Positions 12,301-24,300 of a DNA stretch of 64,000 bases are shown piece by piece (the first letter of the stretch is position 1; every line of letters begins with the position of its first letter). Source of the DNA: Tenrec ecaudatus. Its lineage: Eukaryota > Chordata > Mammalia > Afrosoricida > Tenrecidae. The position numbers were made by a program, and so were the translations under genes. Location: positions 29,126,419 to 29,190,418 of the forward strand of contig NC_134547.1 of the NCBI RefSeq assembly GCF_050624435.1, in the 5' to 3' direction. The notes beneath the pieces were generated by a model. That model saw only the letters and a program-made list of their open reading frames with translations. It searched no databases and had not been told where the DNA came from.

Positions 12301-15300
12301 ATGGTCACCACTTCCTCCTTTGGCCCAGGTACCAATCTTGTGACAAAAGATTCCATTGGAAGTGGCCACAGCCCTGTGGAACTACAGGTGTGGCTCAGCA
12401 GAGGACTGGTGGGAGACTGGGCAGCAAGGCTGTGCCAGCTGGCCGAGCACTTACGGAGAGACCAGGGGTGGAGGAAGTGAGTCCATCTGCCCCTGAAACC
12501 AGACCCCTAGTGGGTTCACCCTGGTTGTATGTCCTTAGAAAAGACCAGTCATTGACTTAACTTTCTGAACAGAAAAAGGCAGGTGATAGAAAACATCAAC
12601 GCAGTTTCTTTCTCTTCGGTATTGTTTGCATTATACAATCAGTATATGTTGTTTTGAGAAGGATCCTTGGAGGCTGTGGTCTACATACCGGGTTGCTAAA
12701 CCCCAAGGTCACAGGTTCAAGCCCACTGCGGTTCTGTTGGAGAAAGACGAGGCTGCCTGCTTTCACAAAGATTCACAGTCACAGAGACTCTAAGGAGCAG
12801 TTCTACCCTGTTCTGCTGTGTCAAGAATTCTAAGAAGCAGCTCTACTTGTCCTGTCGTCACAGGAACGAACCTTCAGGAGCAGTTCCACTCTGTCCTGTA
12901 CAGTTGCTATAAGTTGTAATCAATCCGATGGTCATGGAATGGGTTTTATTTTTGTGTGTGATTAGAAAAGTAATGAAGCCGTGTGTAAACAAAGAATTTC
13001 ACGCCCACACTCCCTAAATAGGGACTGTTTGTTACTTGTGGACAATTACATCCTACCAGCTGAAAGAAACAAGTTGTTGGCTGGCCTGGAGATAGGTTTT
13101 AGACATAGATGTTTTCGGCAATTGTGAGGTTTGCCCTATTGGAGGTGGCATGAAAGCCTGTTGAAAAGTGACCGTGCTTAGTGCACGTGAAGTGTTTGTA
13201 AAGGTCTGTAAGGTGAGGGTGGAGCGTTGACTCCCATCTCCACCCTCCCTCCAGGAATACATGGCGCTGGAGCCCTCACTTCCCTCACTTTCCACCCTGG
13301 CACCCAGCCGGGATTGTGGGAGGACATGTGTGTGTGTGTGTGTTTTTACAAAAACCTGCTTTCATTTTGATGGCATCGGCAAGCTAGATTCTGTCCATCC
13401 CACCTGCCCTTGGTGAACAGTTAAATTAGCTATTTAGATGTATGTCTACCCCATGCTTTCTGGTTGACAGCTGCTTCTGGCTAACTCAGGAACAACTCTG
13501 TTTTCCAGCGTCTGGGGTGTTGAGGGAAGGTTTGTGTAATTAGAAGGAGCAGGGAGGGCAGAGAGAGTACTTTCGGGCTAGAGAAGACGCTGAAAGCACC
13601 TGCCCTTCCCTAGCCCATGAGAGGGCCTCTTGGCCGAGAGCTGCCCCTGGCACGGTCAGCCCTTGGCTGCACTCGTGCCCATGAATCCCCATGGCTACAC
13701 TTTGCCCTGGCTGAGTGCAACACACAGCTACATGTGTGGCCTTGTGGAACACGGGCCCCGGCTGGTTCCCAGGGTCTCACTGGTTCACAAAGCCGCTGCT
13801 GCCCATGGTGGGGCCCCAGTGGAAGAGGAAGACAGCTTCCAGGTGGCTTGGCCTTTCCCCTTCCCTGTGTGGGCCTCTGTGGGAAATAGGTTACACATCT
13901 TTTCTTCTCCGTCTGTCTCCCATGTTTGCCTTGAAGCTTCCCAAATAAGCTGGTGTGTGCCTGTGTGTCCTGGCTTAGGGAAACTCACCCTGGCCAGGAC
14001 TTTAGTCAGGTGCCAGACAGCCGAGCCTCAGCTTCGGCAGACGAGCGGAGCGGTCCCTACGACAATGGAATTCTACTCAGCAACAGGGAAGTACGGACTA
14101 CTGATGCATCAGTGCAAAGGCACGGATACTTCTCAAAACATGCTGAGCCAGACACACGGTGATACACATGTGATTCACACCATGTGATTCCACAGACAGG
14201 ACATTCAGGGAACCATTTACGGTGCTAGAAGAGGAGACACTGGCCCCCTGGGGTGACGGAAGCTGCCTGTGTTTGGCTCAGAGTGATGGTGGCAGTGGGG
14301 GGTGATGAGTCCACTCTGGTGACCTCCTGTGTGCAGCATCGAACTGCTTGCTCTGCAGGGTCTTCAAGGCCCTCTAGACACAGACCTGTCTCCCAAGGGA
14401 CTTCTGGGAATGTCCACGCCGCTAGTCTTTTGGTGAGTAGCCATTCATGAAACCTTTGCACCACTCAGGGAGTCTGGTGTGTGTGTATTTGCTTGCTGGT
14501 GTTTTTCATTTAAGTGATTTTTTTGGTGTTATGATATAATATGCATAACCCAACACTTGCCATTTCTGTTGTCTTTTATGTGGACAGTCAGGGACATTAG
14601 TATCTTCTCTGGGTTGTATAGCCATTCTCAAATTATTTTGCTCACCCAGCTGGGCTTTGAAACTGCCAGCCGTTCCAGGGAGAAAGAGGAGGCTTTCTAG
14701 TCCCATAAAGAGCTCCAGACTAGGATATCCACAGGGGCACTTCTACCCCGTCTTCTAAGGGTGCTATGGGCCCGAAGGGGCTCACTGGCTGTTAGAGTGA
14801 GTTTGTATTGCCTTTAGCAGACATGAAGTGCTCTTTAGCAACGGCTCCCAATTTCCCCCTTACCGCCTATAAAAATAACCATGAATAACTGTGGGTCTCC
14901 ATGCCTGTGCCTCTTTCAGAGATTGCATACATGATCACTCCTCATTTGTCATTTTGTGTCTGGTTTATTTTACTTAACTTGATGTTTGCCAGGTTCATCC
15001 CAATGATAGCTTGTATCAGAACTTCCTTTCCCTTTCTGGCCAAATAACATCGATTGTCTGCATAGACTGCATCTTGTTTATCTGTTCGTCTCCTGATAGG
15101 CACTTGCGTTGTTGCTGCCTCTTGGCTGTGGTGAACAGTGCCCCAGCCAACACTGGTGCACAAGCAGGCTTACATCTGCTTTCAGGTCTCCTGAGTCCAT
15201 AGGAGTGCAATTGCTGGGTCCTTTTGTGACTAAATCCACGTTGTAAATGAGAACTACAGTAGGAAAAAAGGATGCATTTGAATTATGGTGCACGCAAAGA

Positions 15301-18300
15301 ATATTAAAAGTCCCAAAGGGCCACAAACTGCTATCAGGGTAAACAAATCTGTCTTGGAAGAAGTATGGCCAGAGAGCTCCTGAAAGGCAAGAGTGGAGGG
15401 ATACATGTCATGTGTTGTCAGGAGAGGCCAGCTCCTGGAGAAGGACATCCTGTTTGGTAAAGTAGAGGGACAGCGGAAACGAGGAAGACCCTCAAGGAGA
15501 TGGACGGACTTCGTGGCGGCAGCAGTGGGCTCAGATCAGGAGGACGGTGTAAATCCGGGCAGTGCTTCCTTCTGAGTCAGAGCCACATCACGGCACCAAA
15601 CAACAACATTGTAGCCTGCCAGACCGTTGCCCATCTCAGCTGCACCTTCTTACAGCCCCACCAGCAGCGGGTGGTGCACCCCTATTTATTTATTTATCTA
15701 TTTATTTATCTATTTATTTATCTATCTATCTATCTATCTATTTATTTATTTATTCACAAGAGAAAAACTTGTAGTTAGTTCAGGGATCGTTTGCTGGCCC
15801 TTATGAGCGCTTTCCAGTCCAGTCTGTTGGGGCACCATGCCCTGGCCCCAAAGTCCACTTTCAGCATTCCCTGGGGACCTTGCCACTCCATTCCCTTGCT
15901 GTTCCGCTGCACTCCCCCAGTGCTTTGCCTCGGTGTGGTTGGATCAGGTCAGGTGCAATTCCCACACTGTGTCTCTGGTGCTGTTCCCTTGTATTGCCCT
16001 TAGTCACTGATTGGCATCATGTCTCATAGTGGGGCCAGCCATGTTGTTCTCTCTGTGGACTGGCTGCTCTACTCAGGAATATCATCCTCACAGCCTGGTG
16101 GGCCAGGCTGTGCTCCACTCTCTCCTCCTGCCTCTTCATCTGCTCCGTGTGCTCTGATCAGATATGTTCATCTCCCGGAGCTGCAGAGTCAATGTTGTCC
16201 TTTGGAACAAATTCTTTTCGGGGGAGGGGCAGGAATCCACTTAATTTATGGTGCTGGGGCCAGCCTCCCAGACCTCTCCACTGGTTCCCTACTCCACGCC
16301 GGGTGCATCTTTTTTAGTATAGAAATTATAATCTTAATTCTTTAAAATGGGCTTGGCAGGAAAGGGAATGCATGGAATCCAGAGGAATGGCTTCAGGCTG
16401 GGCACAGTCTAGGACTCAGATGATTTCACCAGCACGGACTCCCTCTAGATCAGCGGTTCTCAACCAGTGGGTCGTAACTCCTTTGGGGGCCGTCCGACCC
16501 TTTCACAGGAGTCTCCTAAGACTATTGGAAAACACATATTTCTGATGGTCTTAGGAACCAAGACTCCGCTCCTCTGTCTCCCAGCGGGTCCGCCCACATG
16601 CAGATACATCCACATACGAGGACCCGGCGTGAAGACTGTTACCCAGGCTACACCACACTTCAAGACAAAATTTCATTTATTTGTCATTAGAAATAAATAT
16701 TTCACAATATATAATTACATATTCACAATATATAATTACATATTGTTTTAGTGATTAATCACTTTGCTTTCATTATGTTCATTTTGTAACAATGAAAATA
16801 CATCCTGTATATCATATATTTGCATTATGATTCGTAACTGTAGCAATATTACAGTTATGAAGTAGCAATGAAAATAAGTTTATGGTTGGGGGTTGCCACC
16901 ACGTGAGGATCTGCATTAAAGGGTCACGGCCTTGGAAGGGTGAGAACCACTGCTCTGGATGGACTCGTTTAGAGGAGTCCACTGCTGGTGGTTACGGGAC
17001 TGCACTTGCCTAACCCCAACCCTCTCAGGTTCAAGGCTAAAACCAGAATTCATGACTATCAAGTGGGTTCTGATTCATAGTGATGCAACAGGACAGGGGA
17101 GAACTTCCCTGTGAATTTCCAAGGCTAGAAATCTGTATGGGAGCAGAAAGTCTTATTTTTCTTCTGCAGGACAGTTGGTGGATTTGAACCAATTACTTGG
17201 CAGTCACAGGTTACCCACTACCCACCAGAACACCTGCAGGTTTAAGGCCGGTAAAGGGAAAGGAAAAGGTATCTCTTGGACTCCTCTTGGGCCTGGTGCT
17301 CATCTCTGGGAACAATCTCTGGGACCAAGACCCTTTGATTTTCTGAATGGCTAGGCATACAGCCGATGCTTCTCTCTGGAGTGAGGGAGCACAGCAGAGC
17401 TGCCAGGTGGGGGAGTTACCCAAAGGATGGCAGAGGTACTGCAGCGCTCAGCCAGAGGTATGAGTGTGGGCAGTGTGCATGATTATGGCAGACATGGGCT
17501 TCCAGCACTCCCACACATTCCCATTGCTCGCCTGCCCCACCGCTCTTGCTCGCCTCTGGGATCCTAACCTCTGAGCCTCAGTCGTGAGGGATCTCACATG
17601 CCGTCCTGGGGTCACGGGGACTGCCTGCCACAGGAGAGATGCCCACATAGCTGGTGGTGATCTTGCTTAATACTTGCTTCTTTGGGGTGTTGACTGTTAG
17701 AGCACCCTTCCACATTTCCAGATAGGTTGAAATGCCCGGATCTTTGTCTTCAGCATTGATCTTGTAAACAGAGAGCCTCCAGGGTGTGGTAAACAGTGAG
17801 GAGGTGCTGCCTTGGGCCCGGGGAGTACTCCCTACACCCTGCCATGTGCTGGCCTCGCCCACTGTGCCGTGAGGGCTGGGTTGGAAGCCATTTGTCCTGC
17901 ATTCGGGTCTTGTTAGAAGAGACCTGGGAGATCTGAGGAGTTCCCTGGGGGTGTGGGGTCCCCAGCAGCAGAGGAATCCCTGGGGGGGAGGGACGGGACT
18001 TGTGAATGTAGAATGGCCTGTGGTGATCTCTGGCTGACCAACGAGATCCACCTCTCGGGAAATTTCCAAACAGCCCTTTTGGGTGTTCCTGGTGCTCTCA
18101 ATGGGGCCCAGCATTCCTACCTGTCAGTAAGAACTAATGTGGTTTTGGATCCAATTACTCAGTCAAATCTAATCCTGCGCATTCCTGTGCCTTATCTAGA
18201 AACTTGACCCCACATCTGTGGGCTGGTTAGGGCTTATTGATTCCCCAGCAGCCAGTAGGTGTGTGAAGCCTAGGAGCAGGGAAAAGTGCTCCCCTGTGAC

Positions 18301-21300
18301 CTGGCGTGGCTGCTTATCTTAGATTTGAGAATGTACACAAGAACATTAGCTATTCAAGTTTCTCTGTGAAATAAGACACAGCCTTGGTGAGCCCTGTAAT
18401 TTTGTGTCAAATTGAACCATCCCTTCATAAGTACTTAGGAGGTGGAAAGAGGTTGACAGCTAGTTTAGCCCATTAACATTACGTTAGCTTAATCGATGTA
18501 TGTATATTTTAGACTGTGATTTGGGTGAAAGTTTGTAGAGCTAATTGGCTTTTCCATTTCACATTTCATACACATTTTGTAACCTCCCCACAATGCAGTA
18601 GCATCATTCCACTCCCTCCCTTGTGTTCTATGGTCCTTTCCTTTGTCCTTATTTCCCGTGTCTTCCTGCTTTCCACCCTTAACCCCTGGGCAAATGCTGC
18701 CTTTTTGCTCTCCGTGGCTGGTTGTTCCAGTGAGTAGATACCTCCCTGGTACTGCTGTGCACCTTAAAGGCTTTCTGTCTTTGGCCGAAAGTTGACCCAC
18801 TGGGGTAAGTCCAGTTCCTGTCTTGAAAGGTATTCCAAGATTACAATCTTGGTGGTCTAACCAGTCTCTAGCAAACCAATAAGTCTGGTCTTTTTGTTGT
18901 TAATGCTTTGAGCTTTGTTCTACCTTTTTCTCTCACTCTCGCTGGGACCTCCTATTGGGATTCCTTTCTATGCAGTCAGCAGTGCTAGCTGGCCACCTTC
19001 CAACTCTCCTGGCCTCAGGGCTCTGGAGGTTGGGATTCACATGGTCCAATTGTCCTTTGGGCTAATTGCTTCCTTGTGCCTTTGGCTTTCTCCACTTGTG
19101 TTTCCTCCAGCGAGGGACAGATTACCTTAATATTAACATTGCCGTTGTCATTGTCGTTGTTGTAAGGTGCCATGGAGATAGCTTGGACACATAGCGACCC
19201 TGTGTACAACAGAACGAAACACCACCGGTTCTGCACCATCCTCAAAAGTGCCCTTATCTTTGACCCCTCGTTGCAGCCACAGTGTTAATCCATATAGTCG
19301 ATCAGCCTCTTTTCCTCTGCCCCTCTGCTTTACCAAGCATGACGTCTCTCTCCAAGGACCGTTCTCTCCTGACAACATGTCCAAAGCACGTAAGACAAAG
19401 TCTTGTCAGCCTTGCCTCTCAGGAGCATTCTGGCCGTACTTCTCCCAGGACAGATCTGTTTGTTCCTTTGGCAGTCCGTAGCACCACAGCTTGCATGCAC
19501 TGACTCTTCTCCAGGCTTCCTTATTTACTGTTCAACTTTCACATGCTGTGAGGCAATTGAAAATAACATCCCCCTCCTCCCCCCTGAAGAATTTATCTCA
19601 GAGGACAGCACTGACGCTGCAGCTCAGGGAGACGGACATGTCTGATCAGAGCACACGGGAGCAAGTGAAGGGGGAGGAAGAGAGAGTGGAGCACATCCTG
19701 GCCCACCAAGCCTTGAGGACGATATTCCCCCTCAGAGCAGCCAATTCACAGAGAAGACCACATGGCCGGCCCCACTATGAGACACCACATCTCTCACTGA
19801 CCCATAGCCCTACAGGGGACAACACTGGAGACACAGTGTGGCAATTGCACCCGATCTGACCCCACCACACCGAGGCAAACCACTAAGGGCACACAACAGA
19901 ACAGCAAGGGGAACAGAGCAACAAAGTCCCCAGGGAATACCAAAAATAGACTGAAAACACTCTTAAAGGCCAACAAACAGTCCTTGAAGTAACTACAACC
20001 TTTTCTTTTTTGCTGTTGTATTTTTTGTTTTGTCATTGACTTTTTGTTGTTGTTTTGTTTTTTTTTGCTTGGTTTTTCCCTGTCTTGTTTTTGTGCGTGT
20101 TATTATCTCCACAGGCCTGTTTAAATCAGATAGGCTAGATGAACAAGCTGGAGGAGAAAACAGGACCGACAGTTCCGGGGGGGAACATGGGAAAGGGGGA
20201 GGTGGGGGGGAAAGGAAGTGGTGTTAACAAACCCAGGGACAAGGGAACAAGTGATCCAAATTGGTGCTGAGGAGGGTGTAGGAGACCTACCTGGTAGGGC
20301 ATGACCAAGGGTAATGTAACCAAGAGGAATTACTGAAATCCAATGAAAGCTGAGCCTGATAGGGGGACAAGAGGGAAGTAAAAGGAAATAGAGGAAAGAG
20401 CTAGGAGGCAAAGGACATTTATAGAGATCTAAATAAAAGCATGTATATATGTAAATATATTTATATATGAGGGTGGGGAAATAGACCTATGTGCATATAT
20501 TTATAGGGTTAGTATTAAGGTAGCAGATGGACATTGGGCCTCCACCCAATTACTCCCTCAATGCAAGAATACTTTGTTCTGGGGCCCGATTACAGGATCT
20601 ATATATAACCTCCTTCCTGGGGGACAGACAACAGAAAAATTGGTGAAGGGAGATGTCTGACAGTGTAAGGTATGACAAAATAATAATTTATAAATTATCA
20701 AGGGTTCATGAGGGAGGGGGGAGCGGGAGGGTTCATGAGGGAGGGGGAAAATGAGGAGCTGATGCCAGGGGCTTAAGTGGAGAGCAAATGTTTTGAGAAT
20801 GATGAGAGCAACGTGCTTTACACAATTGATGTATGTATGGATTGTGATAAGAGTTGTATGAGACCCCCCCAAAATGATTAAAAAATAATAATAAAAAATA
20901 AAAATAATAAAATAATAATAATAATAATAAAGAAAATAGCGTGGCTTGGGTTAGTGCGGCTTAGTCCTCAAAGTAACCTCCGTGCTTTTCCACACTGTAA
21001 AGAGGTCTCTTGGGCTGCAGACTTACCCAATGCCTGTGTCCTTTGATCTCTTGACTGCTGCTTCCGTGAGCATTGATCATGGTTGCAAGGAAGATAAACA
21101 TAGTTTTATCTTAAGCCTGGGGACAACTACAGCCTGGTCTGTAGTGGTCAGGAGCCAAAAATAAGCTTACACAAAGACTGGGGGAACCAAAAGTGAGATA
21201 AGGTTGCTGTTTTATTTTGAATCAGGGATCATGTATTGGTTTAAAAGAGAATAACCATTCCAATTAAGATTAGGGCAAAGGGGCCTCGAAAAATTCATGA

Positions 21301-24300
21301 AAAGATCATTGAATTTGGCCATGACCTTTTGAACCTCCCACACCCGCCCCCACACAGACACAGTGCATTTTGAATTTTGGTTGCCCCTGTAGGTTTGCAG
21401 GCAGGGAGACCCTACAGAAGCCCCCTGGGAGCTAGGCTCCATGGCCCCGGGTTGGCCATCATTGTGAGGCAGGGGACATGGGTGGGGCTGTGTGGGGGCT
21501 AAGGGGAGGTGACCTGCTGTGATGAGAAGGAGAAACAGAATACGTTTCCTCCCTCCTAGTCCAAAGGCCACTGATAGTGGGGACTGAAAGGGTTGGGACT
21601 ACAGAGAGAAACATGCCTCTCGAGGCCCTGGGAGTGGCCGGGGGAGGCGGGGGAGGCTAAGTGTTGTGCACTGAGCCACGAGGGCAGTGACGCAGCTGGA
21701 GAGCAAGGTCAGCCTCTTGTAATGCTATCCACCTGGCCACACCCAGGGAGCAACCACCGGCCTCCCTGGGCTGGAAGCAGAGGTAAAGCTCGGAAAAGAA
21801 TGCAGCCCTGCCTCAGATCCCTGGGCCGCTACCTGTCTGTGGGTGCGCACACCTCCCTGAGGTTAAAAAGGAACTACTTTCTCATGGAAAACTTATCAGA
21901 ACAGAATATTACAATCCAAATACTCTAGGAAATAAAAAACCAACTCGCTGCCATCAGGTTTACACCGACTCATAGAGCCCTTATAAGACAGGGTAGGATT
22001 GTGCCCGTGGGTTCCTGAGGCTGTCACTCTTCCAGAGTAGAAAGCTCCAGCTTTCCCCCAAGGAGTGAACTGCTGACCTTGACGATTGCAGCCCAGTGGG
22101 TACCTCCTCCGCTCTACCAGGGCTCTTCCCGCCAGGAAACGGACAGTTAACTCAAGGGGAAAGAACAGGGTATGCCTATTATACAGATCCAGTGGGTAAC
22201 AAATGAAACTCAGTAAAAAGTTCATTCAATTAAAAAAGTGGCCAAATATCTAATTGGGCATTTCCCCAAAGAAGATACATTTCGGATGCTTGAGATTCAT
22301 GAAGTTGCATGAGAAGACGGTCAACATCATTAACTGTCTCAAAAACACTGCTGGCAAGTCCATCCCTACTTGTAGCAACCCCATTGGGGAAAGCAAGCGA
22401 TCCCTGTGAGTTTCCGAAACTGTCAGTCTCCATCAAAGTAGAACACTTCCCCCTTCTCCCACAGAGTGATGGCTGGTTTCAAACTGTTGCCCTTGTGCTT
22501 AGCGGCTCAACACCTAATCCACTACACAGCCAGGGTTCCTTCACTCACCATCAGAGAAATTTCACAAATCCAAACCACAGTGAACCAGGCTGGAATATTA
22601 AAAAGGCAGTCTGTACTAGATATTGGGGAAGATGTGGGGAGTCTGAAACCATCATACACAGCTGCTGGGGATGTAACAGTACAGCTGCTTCCGGAAGGAG
22701 TCAAAAGATTAGGTACAGAATTAACCATATTATTGCGGGACCTGGAGTCCTTTCTGAAGCGCAGTAACCCTAGGACAATACAGCACTGCTGTGTTACGTT
22801 CCAAGGCTGTAACGTTTACAGTAATGACTAGATGGCCTGGAGCGGCTGAGCCACCATTGTGCCACCAGGACTGTAGAGTGAATCCCGTTGTTTTCAGGAG
22901 CCATCGAATGGGTTCTGACCCATAGCGACCCTGAGTGCAGCACTGTTCCGTCCTGCTCCATCCTCAGAGCTGTCCCGTACTTGAGCCCACTGTGTCCGTC
23001 CATCGTGTCGAGGACTTTCCTCTTTTTTGCGGCCTCTTGACTCTTTCAAGCTTGATGTCCTTCCCCAGGGACTCTCCTGACAACATGTGCAAAGTATGTA
23101 AGGTGAAGTCTCACCGTCCTCGCCTCTAAGGAGCACTCTGGCCGTACTTCCTCCAAGACAGATTGGTTTGTCCTTTTGGCAGTCCATGGTCCTTTCAGTA
23201 GTTTTTGCCAGTACTACAATTCAGTGTCCAACTTTCACACGCATGTGTGGTAATTGAAAAAAACCATGGCTTAGATCAGGAGCCCCTTAGTCCTCAAAGT
23301 AACACTGCTACTTTACTTTTAGAATATTTAGACCTCTCTAGGAGGTCTTGTAGAGCAGAGTGAATCATATGACCCTGCAATTCCACTCCTAGATATATAC
23401 TGAAGAGAAACAGACAGATGTCACACAAAAAATGGACCCACCATGGCGTAGCAACATTGTTGCTAATGGCATATTATTTAGCCATTAAAAAGAAACAAAG
23501 TACTAATCCATATGCTATGGTGTTGGTGGATTTTGAAAGTGTTATGCTAAGTAGAAGAAACCCACTGAAAAAGACCACATAGGTTTTTTTTTGTTTATAT
23601 GAATTGTCCAGAGTAGGCAAGTCCAGAGAGACAGGAAGTAGATTTATGGGTGCTCCTGGATAGGGAGACAGGAGAATGAGGAGTTTCGTTTTGAAGTGAT
23701 GGAAATATTCTAAAATCAGAAATTGATGATGGTTGTACAGCTCTGAATTTACTAACGTACATGGAATTGTACATTTTGGACAAGCAGATTTAATGGAAAG
23801 TAAATTTATTTTCATAAAGCTGATATTAAAATTTTTTTTTAAGTAGAATTGCAGTAATGGTGAGGGAAACAGAACACAAGGTTCATTTGTGTACCGTGTT
23901 TCCTGCAAGATAATTGGGCTGGAGCACTGAGAGCCTTAAAGAGATTTGCCTCATAACATTGCCTTAGAGCTATGCCCTCAAGAAAATAACTCAAGATTTA
24001 TAAAGATTCCTGTTCACAACTGTACGTCAAATTATAAAAGCAGATACTTGGAAACGATCGAACTATCTAGAGGGAAGTGATCCATTCTTTAAGAAGGCAG
24101 TGCAGTGCAGTCATTTGGACACGTTATCAGGAGGGCTGGTCCCTGAGAAGGATGTCGTGCTTGGTAAAGGGCCAGCAAAAAGAGAGGGTGCTCATTGAGG
24201 TTGACTGACACAGCGGCGTCAGCGGTGGGCGCCAGCTCACAGTGTGTTCTCCTGCACACGGAGTTGCTCTGAGTTGAAGCTGACTTGCTGGCACCTAACA

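Larger units (their letters stand above)
22170..23860 (+). mobile_element. ancient L1 (L1M-type) ORF2 end and 3' UTR, interrupted
   Basis: L1 pieces lie at about 22185-22339 (ggtcaacatcattaactg), 22542-22790 (catacacagctgctggggat) and 23345-23860 (ccactcctagatatatactg, attatttagccattaaaaag). They are in order once a SINE (22340-22541), a SINE scrap and an RTE piece (22873-23344) are removed. It ends in a T/A-rich stretch near 23830. Confidence 0.8.

Noticed and set aside
13630..14187. 185-codon open frame as a gene
   Set aside because: No domain, no splice context, and its end overlaps old L1 3' UTR sequence.
15393..15575. 60-codon frame resembling a reverse-transcriptase tail as a host gene
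   Set aside because: It is the C-terminal piece of an RTE LINE with no start or catalytic domain, so it is annotated as a mobile element.
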